A DNA stretch of 64,000 nt, from contig JACMOK010000054.1 in assembly GCA_014378065.1 (NCBI GenBank), positions 1 to 64,000 of the forward strand, read 5' to 3'. A model generated the notes under the pieces. It was not told the origin of the DNA. It saw only the letters and a list, made by a program, of their open reading frames with translations, and ran no database searches. Below, piece by piece: positions 63,369-64,000 of this stretch (position 1 is the first letter of the stretch; every line of letters starts with the position of its first letter). Source of the DNA: Flavobacterium sp. GTDB taxonomy: Bacteria; Bacteroidota; Bacteroidia; Flavobacteriales; Flavobacteriaceae. The translations under genes were made by a program, and so were the position numbers.

Positions 63369-64000
63369 TCACCACTCATTTACTTTGTTAGCATCCATTT
63401 TTAAAAATATAAAAAGCAATATGGTAAAGCCCCAAAGTCCGGAGCCGCCATAAGAAAAGAAAGGCAATGGTACCCCAATCGTGGGAAAAATGCCTGCGAC
63501 CATAGCGATATTTACAAAAAAATGAATAAAAAGTATGCTTGCCACACAATAGCCGTAGACGCGACTGAATTTTGTCTTTTGTCTTTCGGAAAGATAAATG
63601 ACCCTAAAGATCAACGCAATAAAAAGCGCGATAACAACTAAAGAGCCGAAAAAGCCCCACTCTTCTCCAACAGTCGTGAAAATATAATCGGTATGCTGTT
63701 CGGGAACGAATCCGCCTTTGGTTTGCGTTCCTTCTAAAAAGCCCTTTCCAAACCAACCGCCGGAGCCAATCGCAATTTCGGATTGATTGGTATTGTATCC
63801 AATCCCTTTCATGTCGACTTCTTTGCCTAATAAAATATTGAAACGGTCGCGGTGGTGTTGCTTGAAAACATTGTCGAATACATAATCTACAGAAAAGACG
63901 AAGCCTGAAATTAGCACAAAGACTATGGCACTTGCCAATAAATTTCTATTGGCGATGCGGCTTTTGAAGTGAACCAAACAGATCACTGCGAGCGCCATTA
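63369..64000 (-). CDS. rodA: Rod shape-determining protein RodA, C-terminal part
   Basis: The minus frame is open to the window edge, so only about 210 C-terminal residues are seen, roughly half of a RodA protein. Helices and the SEDS signature GVPLPFFSYGGSGLWGF are clear, as is the long periplasmic loop (HHRDRFNILLGKE, then NQSEIAIGSGGWFGKGFLEG and VPEQHTDYIFTTVGEEWGFFG), which is the peptidoglycan glycosyltransferase region of SEDS proteins. The GKGFLEGTQTKGGFVPEQH form favours RodA over FtsW. The start lies beyond 64000. A homologous FtsW cannot be fully excluded. Confidence 0.93.
   Translation of the reverse strand, partial: MALAVICLVHFKSRIANRNLLASAIVFVLISGFVFSVDYVFDNVFKQHHRDRFNILLGKEVDMKGIGYNTNQSEIAIGSGGWFGKGFLEGTQTKGGFVPEQHTDYIFTTVGEEWGFFGSLVVIALFIALIFRVIYLSERQKTKFSRVYGYCVASILFIHFFVNIAMVAGIFPTIGVPLPFFSYGGSGLWGFTILLFIFLKMDANKVNEW

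Noticed and set aside
1..64000. CRISPR array, insertion sequence, integrase or phage genes
   Set aside because: No regular spaced repeats, no transposase or integrase motifs and no phage proteins were found on either strand.

Overview
The window reads as chromosomal DNA from a member of the Flavobacteriaceae, most likely Flavobacterium or a close relative. The reasons are: promoters of the Bacteroidetes type (TTG-N19-TAnnTTTG), seen complete in front of both tRNA genes; the actABCDEF-coxBA order of alternative complex III plus an aa3 oxidase; mevalonate-pathway genes including a GYDIA-type GHMP kinase; moderately AT-rich DNA with almost no Shine-Dalgarno sites and several TTG starts; and scattered palindromic extragenic repeats. 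No insertion sequence, prophage, CRISPR array or rRNA operon is visible.

Layout. 1-5317 (minus): a tightly overlapped operon of unknown pathway, with a nucleotidyltransferase, two B12-binding-type radical SAM enzymes, a SAM methyltransferase and a membrane glycosyltransferase-like protein cut by the window edge. 5562-8396 (minus): polA. 8509-11326 (plus): an OmpR-family two-component system lying between two paralogous genes for small basic secreted proteins. Both small genes are driven by the same direct-repeat promoter; this is the most distinctive unit in the window. 11667-17174: a membrane metallophosphoesterase, a cysteine-less thioredoxin-fold protein, a NodB deacetylase and a large DUF2723 membrane protein. 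17412-23685: tRNA-Gln, a tandem universal stress protein, rimP-nusA-infB behind a leader hairpin that looks like an attenuator, and a SPOR protein. 23904-35333: the respiratory operon for alternative complex III and cytochrome oxidase subunits II and I. 35406-45600: ruvB, queG, an AsmA-like membrane protein, tRNA-Phe, then coaX, an outer-membrane protein, lptC, a small membrane protein, a CNNM/CorC protein and a PpiD-like chaperone, all on plus. 45650-47926 (minus): GYDIA kinase and HMG-CoA reductase. 48109-55684 (plus): a peptide-use locus with a dipeptidyl peptidase, three tandem POT transporters and a thioredoxin. 55688-60626 (minus): comEC, a NlpC/P60 lipoprotein, lpxB, a small membrane protein and surE. 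60913-63153: a tail-specific protease flanked by two inverted extragenic repeats. 63369-64000 (minus): the C-terminal half of RodA.

Most of the window is ordinary core genome. The parts that merit follow-up are the two-component and small-protein cassette, the radical SAM operon, the hairpin and overlapping short ORF before rimP, the inverted repeat in the act promoter, and the extragenic repeats, one of which obscures the true start of queG. All calls come from reading the sequence and knowledge of protein families; no database search was run.
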